From contig JADLSH010000236.1 in NCBI GenBank assembly GCA_016169945.1, positions 3,272,001-3,336,000 of the forward strand: DNA of 64,000 nt, written 5' to 3'. Source of the DNA: Trachythela sp. YZ-2020. Lineage: Eukaryota; Cnidaria; Anthozoa; Malacalcyonacea; Clavulariidae. Positions 54,668 to 64,000 of this stretch are shown piece after piece; positions within the stretch are counted from its first letter, which is position 1, and each line of letters starts with the position of its first letter. A model generated the notes under the pieces. It worked only from the letters and a program-made list of their open reading frames with translations. It ran no database searches and had not been told where the DNA came from. A program made the translations under genes and the position numbers.

Positions 54668-55582
54668 TAGACTTGCTACAAGTCGACTCCATTGACGCGC
54701 GGTAAAGCTCAGACGCGCAGTTAAGCCCAATTCAACGAAAACGCAAGTCGGACATTGGCCACTTGATAAGGGCCGAGGAGTCGACTTGTCGCTCTTGCAG
54801 CGCGCCAAATTTTACCGACTCGAATCTGTGTTAGCCAATCAGATTTGAGAATTGGCTATACGTACGTGTACCTGTCAACACTCAAGTATCGATGGTTTTT
54901 CCTATTCCCGTGTTTGTTTATCCAAAGGTTTATCTCTACAGTCTACTGCATTGGTGAACATTCAAGCTATAACTTTTAGATATTTTGTGAGTTTTTTATT
55001 CGTAGCATCGTGTATTCAATCAAAGATGCTATAAGTTTTGGCCTTAGGAAGGTTGGATTCGAACAAATAAGAGAAAATCAACGGTAAGTTGTAGAAGCAT
55101 ATCTCTCCGGCCGTGATGTTTTGATGGTCTCGCACTCTCGCCAACTGGGTCTGGCAAAAGCCTTACTTTTCACATTGCTCCATTTGTTTACGACTAATTA
55201 AATTCCTTGATTTTGGGAGAAACGTTCGTTCTTGAGACAATTTTAGTTGGCGTTGCCATTCACATATTTGTCGCATACCATGAAAAGTGTAGCAAGTTTG
55301 TAACACGAGTCTTATCTCGTGTAGCAAACCTGTCAGTTCATTCTGTCAAAACAACACTCAAGTTTTGCAGGGAAAACCCATTTGGCTCCGCCCGCTGTAA
55401 TTTTTCGCGCCAAGGAGATGCGATTTCCTGCAAGCGCGACAAGTCGTCTCGCTCTCGCTCCCTCGCTTCGCTCGGGAGCTCAAGCTCGCCCTTAGTCTGT
55501 ATATTAACCAGGTCCGTATTAACCCAGTAAACTCAGTCCGTATTAACCCAGTCATTATGCGAGTCGACTTGTAGCAAGTCTA
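54668..55582. mobile_element. DNA element, 915 bp, 9-bp target duplication
   Basis: Inverted ends TAGACTTGCTACAAGTCGAC and complement; TCTTCGGCC flanks both sides (54659-54667 and 55583-55591). The left end repeats GAGTCGACTTG internally near 54778. The right end has repeated GTCCGTATTAACCCAGT. No transposase. The 9-bp duplication suggests a Mutator-like non-autonomous element. Confidence 0.85.
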
Positions 55583-55911
55583 TCTTCGGCCTTTTATCCC
55601 TTTTTCCGCTTCCGCAATTCCGTTCCACAATTCCGGATCCGCGTTTTATCCCAACCGCAGGTACTTCAACACCAAAGACGCATAACATACACGCACTTAT
55701 AAGTTAGACAATGATATAATTAAAAGTATAAGTGGAAATTGAGTTTTCTTATTGGCCCATCTGCCCCATCATGTATGCTGCCATTATTCATTAAGCTGAA
55801 AATTTATGAATGCGAGAATATTTTCATCTTCTAGTTCAAGATACCCACCGCGATATTCAACTGGGCAAGATTTATATACCTATACTGAGAAGACAACACC
55901 TGTTATACCCA
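55583..55911. other. Upstream region of exon-1 copy 2
   Basis: From about 55792 it is nearly identical to 7612-7729, so the duplicated segment includes probable 5' UTR and promoter-proximal sequence. TCCGCGTTTTATCCC near 55641 recalls the minisatellite unit upstream of the other copy. Confidence 0.5.
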
Positions 55912-56052
55912 ATGAGGTTGAAAGTGTTAAAAATTCGTTTTCTCGCTCCGCTCGCAGGGCTCGTGGCTATTACAATCTTTACAGCAACGTATTTGCTCCG
56001 AAGACAGAAATGTCATTTTGTTTATGAAAAGGCAAATCCTGTGCCAATGAAG
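55912..56052 (+). CDS. Second copy of putative DUF229 exon 1 (signal anchor)
   Basis: The 47-codon open exon from ATG to AAG, followed by the donor GTCAGT, is almost identical to 7730-7870. It has the same basic start, hydrophobic span (LAPLAGLVAITIFTATYLL) and RRQK. No matching exon 2 is found to 64000. It could be the start of another DUF229 paralog with a large first intron, or an orphan duplicated exon. Confidence 0.5.
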
Positions 56053-56484
56053 GTCAGTATTTACTCAATATCTAAACCAATGCATGAAAACGTCGTCATG
56101 TAGTTAAACCTGCCGCAAACTTTCTCTTGTAAAAGTGGCAGTCTCAGTGACAAGTACAAAAACCTTCGCAACTACTCATAGATAATTAAGAAGTTAAAGA
56201 ATACACTGAGCCCCTTGGCGAAGTTGTTAAAGTAAATTCAAAGACATTTTGGAGTTATATCTAGTTATTTCCTTGCAAAACTGAAAGTAATTCGATTCCC
56301 GTGAGTGTACAATCATAGAACCTATACATCTGCCAAAAAAAGGCTGAAGCTTTTAACAAAGTATTTTTGTCTATGTTTACTCGAGAGGATGAGTCCAACA
56401 TTACTGAAAGATAAAAGTCGGTGGAAAACTCTTGACAATGACAACTGTTGTATGCTCGCCAAACATTTTGAGGGCTTTTTACAA
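56053..56484. other. Sequence after exon-1 copy 2, no gene
   Basis: Similarity to the first copy stops about 20 bp past the donor. No coding or repeat structure is recognised. Confidence 0.4.
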
Positions 56485-56488
56485 TTAA

Positions 56489-56671
56489 AGGTACGTTCAC
56501 ACGTTGCGATTTGTCGGGCCGATTTCAGATGCACGTTAATGATATTTGAAAAATACGTGGCAAACTGGGCAAACGTCATCTGGTGACATCGGCAACTGAA
56601 AATATTCGTCATTAACATGCATTCAGCAAAACCTAAAATCGGCCCGACAAATCGCTGTGTGTGAACGTACC
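56489..56671. mobile_element. MITE with TTAA target site, copy 2
   Basis: Same family as 35392-35561, with ends GGTACGTTCACACG and complement, shared GCGATTTGTCGGGCCGATTT, and TTAA at 56485-56488 and 56672-56675. Confidence 0.85.
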
Positions 56672-57044
56672 TTAAGGGTAATTCCTTTAAAGCTGTTTGA
56701 AAACAGTGAGCGCTTATTAATGTAAGCTGTGGGTCTTTATAGGATCAAACGCTACCTACATGTCACCACGCGTTCAAGCGCATATTCAATTTGTTTCAGG
56801 GATTATTTTAAAGGGATTTTATCACTGCACAAAATGAGCTAAAAGGCGGAGTGAAATCTAAATTTAGAGGCCGTTTTAAACAGGAATGCGGGGGCACTGA
56901 GTAGCTCTGTCGTTCTTCAATGCAGTACTCAACTGCATGAAAACGTTAGAAATAATTTCTTAAATTTGGCATGATGTCAGATATTTTAAACACTGCACGT
57001 ATTTTCAACTATCTATATAAATTATGCTTTGCTTTTGAAGACGA

Positions 57045-57397
57045 CGGCATGGTGGAAAAGACTAGACGGAGTGCGAAGTACGGTACGGAGTACGGAGTAC
57101 GCAATCGGTTTTTATCAGACTCCGTCATTTCCACTTTATTCTTTATGGACGGGGGGGGAGTGGAAAACGCGGAGTCTGTCAAAAAAGTCCTTCTGAAAGC
57201 TTGACATTTGTTTTTAACAAGACTCCGTCTTTTCCCCTTTATTGGGGGAGTGGAAAAGACGGAGTCTGTCAAAAAAGTGTTCCTGAAAGCGAATTATTAT
57301 CCCCCAAAAAGTGGAAAGACGGAGTTAAAATTGCCTATCGTAAAGAAAGACATTTTGATAGACTCGTACTCCGCACTCCGTCTTTTCCACCATGCCG
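57045..57397. mobile_element. Foldback-like element with GGAAAAGACGGAGT units
   Basis: Ends CGGCATGGTGGAAAAGAC and complement. Internally TGGAAAAGACGGAGTCTGTC recurs in both orientations, with two direct copies of GGAGTCTGTCAAAAAAGT. No target duplication is seen. No ORF of interest. Confidence 0.7.
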
Positions 57398-58144
57398 AAA
57401 TTAAATCTCAGAGTATATAATTATCGGAAACAGAGAAAATATTTTGATACAATTATTGGCAAATTTTATATTAGCCTCACCTAAAGAGCACGCAATATTT
57501 GAAAGTGCTTTTCTTCATGCAGCAGCCCCACAATTACATCCCGGTGAAGCTAAATCGTGGTAAAAATATTTGTGTACTGACTATAATAGTAGGGGGTATA
57601 TGTATGAAGTTCTTAGACATTTTTATCATATTGGCATCAGTTTCATGCATAAGCTAGAGGTTCGCCACTCAGTTTGGTATCCCGGGGTGCACAGCTGGGC
57701 TTCCAATTGAAACAGATAGATTTAGCATAATCTGCTTTCCTTTTCAGTCAAAACATTGCATCCTTGAAATCACTTTGCGTTGTTATGGGTCAAAACATTG
57801 CAAAACATGGAATCTGGAATCTTGGAATCATGGAATCTTTCTATATTATGTATCAGTCAATTCCACCTGTGCTCCCCCCCCCGGGCCGACCCCCGGGCAT
57901 TGACCATTTTTAGAAAGACAGTGGCTAAATTCCCACCCCGGGGAAAGGCATAGTGTGCTAAAGTCCCGCGCCCGGGCAAAAAACGTTGGGCTATATCCCC
58001 ACTCCCGGGCTGTAGTTTGAGGTCCTGCTATTAATGGTAAAATTAAGAAGAGAATGCTAGTTGTACAAGAATATGAAAGTTTTAATTTTAATATATAATA
58101 TTTTTACAACAGTAACTCAATAATATAGGCTCATTCACATGAGT
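57398..58144. other. Non-coding with CCCGGG-rich tandem
   Basis: 57790-57850 has repeated TGGAATC motifs. 57868-58015 has degenerate units around CCCCGGGC and AAATTCCCACCCC. No gene recognised. Confidence 0.5.
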
Positions 58145-58760
58145 GATTTTTGCTGCAATTTTCTAATATAAATGCCCTTGATTTTCTTTGTGTTGAAATC
58201 AATAAACCTAAAGTCAAACCATTTCTTGTTTCTACGTGGTATAGACCTCCTAACTCATGCACACATCTATTTGAAAAATTTCGTGTTATACTAGATAAAA
58301 TTGAATCTCTTGGTACTGAAAACAACATAATTGTAACGTGAGCGCCACTGAGGTTGATAACAGTACCAAACACTTACTTGACCTTATTGAGACATATCAA
58401 TATACTCTACTTATCAAAGAACCTACTAGAGTTACAAGTAGCTCGTCTACATTAATCGATCTCTTTTTCACAAATGAGCCCAACAATTTTACGGTTGCAT
58501 GCAGGCGTTAAACTTGTAGGAATTAGCGATCATAATCTAATTTATGCTATCAGGAAACATTCCAGTGTTAAGTCAAAGCCTATAACAATTCAATCTCACA
58601 CTTACAAATGTTTTCATCAAACTATAACTATAAACGCGACATTGAATCTGTTCCATGGCACTTTATTCGATCTTTTGATGATCCTACTAAGGCTTGGGAA
58701 ACCTGGGAAAAAAATGTTCTGCAAATTGCTGATAAGCATGCACAAATTAAAAAGAGTCAC
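58145..58760 (+). pseudogene. LINE endonuclease fragment
   Basis: Encodes CVEINKPKVKPFLVSTWYRP and later LVGISDHNLIYAIRK, then, in another frame, the linker ESVPWHFIRSFDDPTKAWE with NVLQIADKHAQIK. Closest to the first LINE family. It is joined near 58760-58810 to an unrelated downstream ORF through a short direct repeat (CCAGTCACTCAAAAAG, twice). Confidence 0.8.
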
Positions 58761-58821
58761 TCACCAGTCACTCAAAAAGTCAGACCACCAGTCACTCAAA
58801 AAGGAGTCTGTGCAAGCAAGA

Positions 58822-59652
58822 ATGGAGACCATCGATGTCACCCTGTCGAGTGACCTTCTGCGTTTGATACACCAGTCGAGAGATAAGGGAGAAAGCTCGT
58901 GGCTTAACGCGTTACCTCTTGAAGAGCAAGGTTTGGCCATGGATAAACAAGAATTTAGAGACTCTTTGCGACTGCGGTACAACATACCTTTGCTCGACTT
59001 ACCAAGTCTATGTACATGTGGAGAGCGATTTACAATCAACCACGCCCTTTCGTGCAAGAAGGGAGGATTTGTAGCCCAGAGGCATGACGGTATTCGAGAT
59101 TTACTAACCTCGCTTATCAGCAAGGTATGTAAAAATGTGGAAGTAGAGCCACATCTTCAACCGCTAGACAACGAAAGATTTCACCATAGAACCACTGTTA
59201 GAAGCCCGGAGGCAAGATTGGACATGAAAGCAGGAGGTTTTTGGTCGCGAGGAGTGACGGCATTTTTTGATGTTAGAGTAACGCACGTCAACTCCAAGTG
59301 TAACCAGAACAAGCCTACATCTACAATCTTCAAAGAGCGGGAGAATGAGAAGAGAAAATATCAGCAGCGAGTACTTGACGTCGAAATGGGGACTTTCACA
59401 CCATTGGTCTTTGGAACCAACGAAGGTATCGGAACAGAGTGTCAAACATTCTTGAAGCATCTGGCCGACAAACTATCAAGAAAGGACGGTGAACCATATC
59501 ATGCGGTGATTACCTGGCTCAGAACGCGCTTGTCGTTTGAAATCCTAAGATCAATAAACATTAGTGTTAGGGGATCTAGAAGGCCTTTTAAGAACAGTAA
59601 TGACTTCGTGGACGATTTTAGAGTAAATGTTGACGCAGCGGACATGTTTTAG
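58822..59652 (+). CDS. Intact ORF: zinc finger + nuclease-like domain (retroelement C-terminal module)
   Basis: 276 codons from ATG 58822 to TAG; the same frame is open upstream to 58474 through LINE sequence by chance. Segments: SSWLNALPLEEQGLAMDKQE and FRDSLRLRYN; then CTCGERFTINHALSC, a Cys-x-Cys...His-x3-Cys finger; then EARLDMKAGGFWSRG and AFFDVRVTH, spaced like a PD-(D/E)XK core; then NEKRKYQQRVLDVEMGTFTP and a helical end. I recall this module at the C-terminus of reverse-transcriptase-related proteins common in cnidarians, resembling restriction-like endonucleases of R2/NeSL-type LINEs. No reverse transcriptase of that type precedes it here, and the conserved Lys is not clear. Confidence 0.6.
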   Translation: METIDVTLSSDLLRLIHQSRDKGESSWLNALPLEEQGLAMDKQEFRDSLRLRYNIPLLDLPSLCTCGERFTINHALSCKKGGFVAQRHDGIRDLLTSLISKVCKNVEVEPHLQPLDNERFHHRTTVRSPEARLDMKAGGFWSRGVTAFFDVRVTHVNSKCNQNKPTSTIFKERENEKRKYQQRVLDVEMGTFTPLVFGTNEGIGTECQTFLKHLADKLSRKDGEPYHAVITWLRTRLSFEILRSINISVRGSRRPFKNSNDFVDDFRVNVDAADMF

Positions 59653-60240
59653 ACACTAATGACTGTTATGAAGTTTTTCTTTTAATAATGTTACATTTTT
59701 AAAATATTATTTGTACATAATTTTATATTATTATTTAAAAGAGAAGAGTAAGAAAAGCCTGTCCTCCTAATCGTTTCATTTGCAAAAAAATTGTCAAACG
59801 ATTCCTCAAAATTCCCATATCTATTTCAGAATTATCTTATTATACCAATATCCGATGTTCACAACTGCAATACTAGATTGTCTGCTAGCGACAATTTCTA
59901 TCGGCCAAACGCAAAAACTAATTATGGTCAATTCAAAACAATTAGGCTATAAAGCCTTTCAAACTCAGTACAAACAGTTCCTCCTTTCCTGTCAAATATA
60001 ATCCTCCCTAGTTGCTAATTTGAACTATAATTTCAGTATGGATACGTTTACTATATCATGATTTTCTACCTTCCTATATTATTCTATACAATACATTGAC
60101 ATGCAGTAGCCAACTCGAAAGCTCGCGCTACTTTGGCTACTGCGCACATAATTTTAAATTTATTAACTCAAACAATGTAATCATTAAAAAAGTTGTTTTT
60201 TTCCCTTTCGTTGCAAAAATAAATCTTCTTCTTCTACCGA
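59653..60240 (+). other. 3' flank of the nuclease-like ORF
   Basis: AT-rich. Ends in AAATCTTCTTCTTCT near 60222-60236, which looks like a LINE 3' tail with a trinucleotide tract, so this may be the 3' UTR of the element. Confidence 0.45.
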
Positions 60241-60515
60241 AATTAAATATCTAATGTGGGAGAGAAAAACTCGACTAATATACCTAAAATCGTTGTAAAT
60301 GACAACGAAATTACTGGCTGTGAGCAATGCTTTTAACAAACACTTTACAAAAATTGGACCTAGTTTAGCAGCACAAATTCCGCCAACCTCGAGCTCAACA
60401 TCTAATATTCATCAGAGCAATCAAGTTTTTGAACTGCATGAAGTATCTTCGGAACAAATTTCTAGATTCATTGGTAAACTGTCATCATGCAAGGCTATAG
60501 TGGTATTGATACTAG
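60241..60515 (+). pseudogene. LINE linker fragment
   Basis: Encodes AFNKHFTKIGPSLAAQIPPT and EVSSEQISRFIGKLSSCKA, the segment before the reverse transcriptase core, as at 3140-3320. It could be the 5' part of the LINE resuming near 61760. Confidence 0.7.
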
Positions 60516-60564
60516 AAATACATTCATGCAGAACCCCCTCGCCCATTAGAACCAAGCAATTAAA

Positions 60565-60970
60565 CTAGTGGTGGGCGATATATCGAAAAAATATCGATAA
60601 CTTCGATATTTGCAAGTATCGTATCGGTATCGATAAGTATTTTCATAAGTACAACAATTTCATACTTGTGTCACATCTGAGTTTTTTTTTTTTTTTTCTT
60701 CACTAACCAGATGCATACAAGAGGATTAACATGAGGGGACTCATAGGAGAGCAATTGGTAGGGAGGGTTTAATGGAATGTATTGCATGTGCATACATTAA
60801 TACTTTTGAACCATTTTTTTGAACAGAAGCTTATTTTATTATGTATATCTGAGTTGAAAAAATAATTTTTGAATTGAAATTATTGAAATATTTTTATACA
60901 TTCATTCATAATATAACTTCATAGTATCGTGTGTATATCGGTATCGAAAACAATATCGAAGTAGTGCAAA
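60565..60970. repeat. Possible hAT-like non-autonomous element
   Basis: Starts GGTGGGCGATATATCG with several ATCGATA/TATCGAT motifs, and has a similar cluster (TATATCGGTATCGAAA) at the other end (60935-60960). Ends are not defined. Confidence 0.35.
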
Positions 60971-61735
60971 TAAATAAAAAAGTAACGAAATCAAAAGTCA
61001 AAATTCCCCCATAACTACCACTAAATTAAACTCTAAAGCTATAATAACATAACAAAGTACTGAGTTGATCACTGTTAACCATTTTTGTACAAATTTTCAA
61101 TATCCAATTTTATTTTTTTTTTTTTGGAAAAAAAAGTGATAAGGTTTTATAATTCAAATTAGCTATATCATAATTTTTTCTTTATATAAAAAGTAGCCTA
61201 AAATTTTTTACTCTAAATTTAATTTTGATTTACTCTGAAATTTAATCTGAGAGGAAAAAACAACAAAACTTCAAACCCATTTTGTTTTTGTTTTTGATTT
61301 TTATTTTATTATTTTTGAATTTGAATGAAATAAATTTATTTTTTATTCTATAATTTTGTTTTAACTTATTTACACTTTTAATATTAATTACTTTTTAATT
61401 ACCACGAACTTGAAAACCACACATTTTGAAAACCACAAACTATAGACAAATAAAAAACATAAGTAAAAAAAAAACACACTTAAGAGCCTTAAAAAAATGA
61501 ACCAAAAAAAGAAACAGTTGTTGAAAGTTTTGTTTTTTCCTTGTCTTTAGTTTTGATTTTGACTGAATTTAATTTTGTTTTTAATTGTACAAAGTGAAAG
61601 TTTGTCTGATAAATTTTATCTTTTTTTGTCTGAGTAACTTTATTTCTCGCTACTTCTAAATAAGAAAAAAAAATTCAAATTCATAAATGTGCAAAAAGTC
61701 ATAAAACGATGTTCATGAAAGACCATGACATGTCA
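60971..61735. other. Very AT-rich non-coding stretch
   Basis: A- and T-runs throughout. No gene, RNA or structured repeat recognised. Confidence 0.45.
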
Positions 61736-61882
61736 TCAACAAACACAGTGGATATCCGCACATACGCACCACCTAATATCCTAACGAAACCGTAGTACCC
61801 TCGCACGGCTAAATTAGCCCTGACGAATATTCCAGTCAGACTATTTAAACTCAGTGTACCCACTATACTATTGACTCACTAG
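61736..61882 (+). pseudogene. LINE fragment left of the foldback element
   Basis: Degraded sequence ending in DSLAHI-like coding that continues at 62645 with TLVIRKGIIPADWKSARV once the intervening element is removed. Confidence 0.5.
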
Positions 61883-61891
61883 CCCATATAA

Positions 61892-62644
61892 TAGCCTGCG
61901 AAGCAGTCGCTTTATTTTTGAGTGGTTATTATATAAATGGGCGATAAAATAGTCGGGCGGAAAAAATTAGGGGGCGGATAAAATAAGCGGGCGGAAAAAT
62001 AAGCGGGCGGAGGGCGGCGAAAAATAAAGAGCCTGCAATCATCCTTAATAAAAATGAATTCCCCGTTCAGATTCTGAACGGAAAATACTGATTGGTCAAA
62101 ATCTGAAGTTGCATACTAAAACTTCCGGACTGTTCGCAAACACTAGCCAAAACGTAACAAGACCTTTGAATTCCGCTCTATTTGTTGGCTTAAACTTAAC
62201 ACGTTGACAAACGACCCCAGAGAACCGTATTTATTTTTGAGAGAGCACTTACACGCTCTGCAATAGTCGTCAACAGTTGCTGCTTTTGGTTTCTTCCTTT
62301 TCGCGAATAATTTTTTCGTAGGAGTTGTATCAGTCATTGCAATTTGGAAACTTTGACACTTGCGTACGTGTGCGCAAATTTTGTTTGTTTTCATTACGTC
62401 GCCACTTCATGGTGATATTTCCGGCTCGTGTCTGATTGGTTGATTATTTTAGCCGTGGAATGTAGGCTGAATTCATTTTTATTAAGGATGATTGCAGGCT
62501 CTTTATTTTTCGCCGCCCTCCGCCCACTTATTTTTCCGCCCGCTTATTTTATCCGCCCGATTATTTTATCTTTATCCGCCCGATTATTTTATCGCCCATT
62601 TATATAATAACCACTCAAAAATAAAGCGACTGCTTCGCAGGCTA
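61892..62644. mobile_element. Foldback element, 753 bp, 9-bp target duplication
   Basis: Ends TAGCCTGCGAAGCAGTCGCT and complement over about 170 bp; CCCATATAA at 61883-61891 and 62645-62653. The arms hold GCGGGCGGAAAAATAA and GGGCGGATAAAATA units. The middle (about 62065-62455) is not palindromic and includes a small - strand ORF. The 9-bp duplication suggests a Mutator-like element. Confidence 0.88.
62143..62394 (-). CDS. Small ORF inside the foldback element (possible captured exon)
   Basis: 83 codons on the - strand, with a Lys-rich segment (KKLFAKRKKPKAATV) and DDYCRACKCSLKNKYGSLGS, a Cys-x2-Cys-x-Cys cluster. It resembles zinc-binding N-termini I associate with repeated cnidarian proteins. 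The sequence before the ATG has an inverted CCAAT box (ATTGG near 62437). It could be a host first exon captured by the element. Function unknown; chance ORF is possible. Confidence 0.3.
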   Translation of the reverse strand: MKTNKICAHVRKCQSFQIAMTDTTPTKKLFAKRKKPKAATVDDYCRACKCSLKNKYGSLGSFVNVLSLSQQIERNSKVLLRFG

Positions 62645-62653
62645 CCCATATAA

Positions 62654-64000
62654 TTACTCTGGTAATTCGTAAAGGAATTATCCCTGCGGACTGGAAAAGT
62701 GCCAGAGTATCAGCAATTTACAAGCAGGATTCCAAACTTGATCTTAACAACTATAAGCCTATCTCAGTACTTCCTGTAATTGCCAAAGTTTTTGAGAAAA
62801 TTATCTTCGATCAAACGTACGAATTCCTCAACACCAATGACCTTCTTTCTGATAGGCAGTCAGGATTTCGACGTCTGCATTCAACTCTAACTGCGCTGCT
62901 TGACGCCACAGATCAATGGTATAAAAATATGGATAACGGTCTAATTAATGCTATATTGTTTATTGATTTAAAGAAGGCTTTTGATACCATTGACCATGAT
63001 ATGCTACTAGAAAAATTAATTTATTATGACTTCTTATAGATCTATTTCGAAACTATCTCTCAGAGCGTATTCAAATTACTGTTAAGGTTATCAACAATGT
63101 ATCGTCAGATAGTTGTAAGGTAACACGTGGTGTACCTCAGGGATCTATACTAGGTCCACTACTGTTCTTGCTATATATAAATGACCTACCTAACTGTGAA
63201 TTGGTATCAGATGGGCGTTTATTCGCTGATGATACTAATTTGACATATGCTGATAATGATCCTAATAAGATTATTGGCTCAACACGAATAAACTAAGCCT
63301 AAATGCAGTTAAAACAAAATGCATGTTTATTGCTTCTCGACAAAAATTAGGTAACTTCCCAGCACAACCCGATATTACTATTTCTAGAAACAAAATCGAA
63401 ATAGTTAAAACATACAAGTGCTTAGGTTTGGAACTTGACGAGGGTTTATCGTGGGAGTCTCATGTCTCTGCAATGAGTATTAAGGAGACTAAAACCGTTA
63501 CTTAAGGAGACTAAAACCGTTATTCAACCCTTGTATTAATCTGTAACTCTTTAATCCAGCCGCATTTTGACTATTGTAGTGTTGTGTAGAATAACTTGGG
63601 CAAGGGTCTATAGGGCAAAAGCTACAACGATTACAAAATACGGCTGCAAGAATAATAACTGGAACTGATTACAATACTCGCTCATCAGAAATATTAAGAG
63701 CATTAAACTGGAATAATCTTGAAGATAGACGGGCTCAACAGTTTAAAACATTTATGTACAAAACTGTTAATAATGTGGTTCCGAGTTATCTGTCCAGTAA
63801 ATTCATTTCTACTTCTTCGACTCATGAGCATAACTTGCGAAGCTCAAATCACAATTACTTTGTCCCTATAGGCCCTTGACTGAATCTCTGAAAAAAAGTT
63901 TCTCATATAAGGGTGCAGTTTTGTGGAAAGCATACCCGTTGAAATTACTACATCATGCACAGTCGCTTGCTGAGTTTAAATCTCTTATTTCCTAGTTAAT
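62654..64000 (+). pseudogene. LINE reverse transcriptase to the window end
   Basis: Encodes GIIPADWKSARVSAIYKQDS, NYKPISVLPVIAKVFEKII, SGFRRLHSTLTALLDATDQW and DLKKAFDTIDHDMLLEKL. After a frameshift near 63038 come the GVPQGSILGPLLFLLYIND block and FADDTNLTYADN, then KCLGLELDEGLSWESHVS. The C-terminal parts (LQNTAARIITGTDYNTR-like, HNL and GAVLWKAYP) appear in changing frames up to about 63990. The window ends within or just after the ORF. Confidence 0.87.

Noticed and set aside
54572..54808. Poly-Gln or poly-Cys coding tract at the CTG repeat
   Set aside because: No supporting exon structure or domain; the repeat abuts a transposon end and the frames cross it.
55207..55530. 107-codon frame inside the 915-bp element
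   Set aside because: No recognisable motif, Ser/Arg-rich end from simple sequence, and it spans the element's repeat-like right end.

Overview
The window looks like nuclear DNA from an animal, most likely a cnidarian (anthozoan-like). This is inference from content: spliced exons with GT/AG borders, CR1/L2-type LINEs, Ty1/copia and BEL/Pao retroelements, HECT-like and integrase-core relics, a DUF229 sulfatase-like gene, and many MITE and foldback elements. Nothing resembles an operon, a CRISPR array or a phage. Most coding sequence is mobile-element debris with frameshifts. Only one host gene can be modelled well.

Host gene: four exons on the + strand (33229-33373, 33990-34520, 35658-35906, 36384-37288) join with matching intron phases into a DUF229 protein. 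A signal-anchor exon at 7730-7870 has the right phase to be exon 1, which would give 1971 nt (656 aa) and a 25-kb first intron packed with transposons. A near-identical exon-1 segment recurs at 55912-56052, suggesting a second tandem paralog that continues beyond the window.

Layout. 1-5.4 kb: a tRNA-derived repeat split by a nearly full LINE, then a second repeat copy. 5.4-7.3 kb: a large foldback element. 7.6-7.9 kb: the putative exon 1. 8-16 kb: LINE scraps, several MITEs and hairpins, and a convergent pair of decayed genes (HECT-like and integrase-core). 16.7-24.1 kb: a DNA element and a 3.5-kb tandem duplication. 24-26.8 kb: a 3'-truncated Ty1/copia element (-). 27-31.3 kb: a LINE split by a 3.1-kb foldback element with 6-bp target duplication. 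32-32.7 kb: a foldback element with 9-bp target duplication. 33.2-37.3 kb: DUF229 exons. 37.8-39 kb: LINE. 39-42.5 kb: BEL/Pao (-). 42.5-46.3 kb: two LINE remnants. 47.1-50.9 kb: a LINE on the - strand. 51-55.6 kb: minisatellites, microsatellites and two inverted-repeat elements. 55.9 kb: the second exon-1 copy. 56.5-57.4 kb: two MITEs. 58.1-59.7 kb: a LINE endonuclease remnant joined to an intact ORF with a zinc-finger/nuclease-like domain. 60-64 kb: LINE remnants, one split by a foldback element with 9-bp target duplication.

The main theme is a dense set of foldback elements whose long arms carry minisatellites, often with about 21-bp units. Several have exact target-site duplications and restore the interrupted reading frame when removed on paper. 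All statements come from reading the sequence; no database search was possible.
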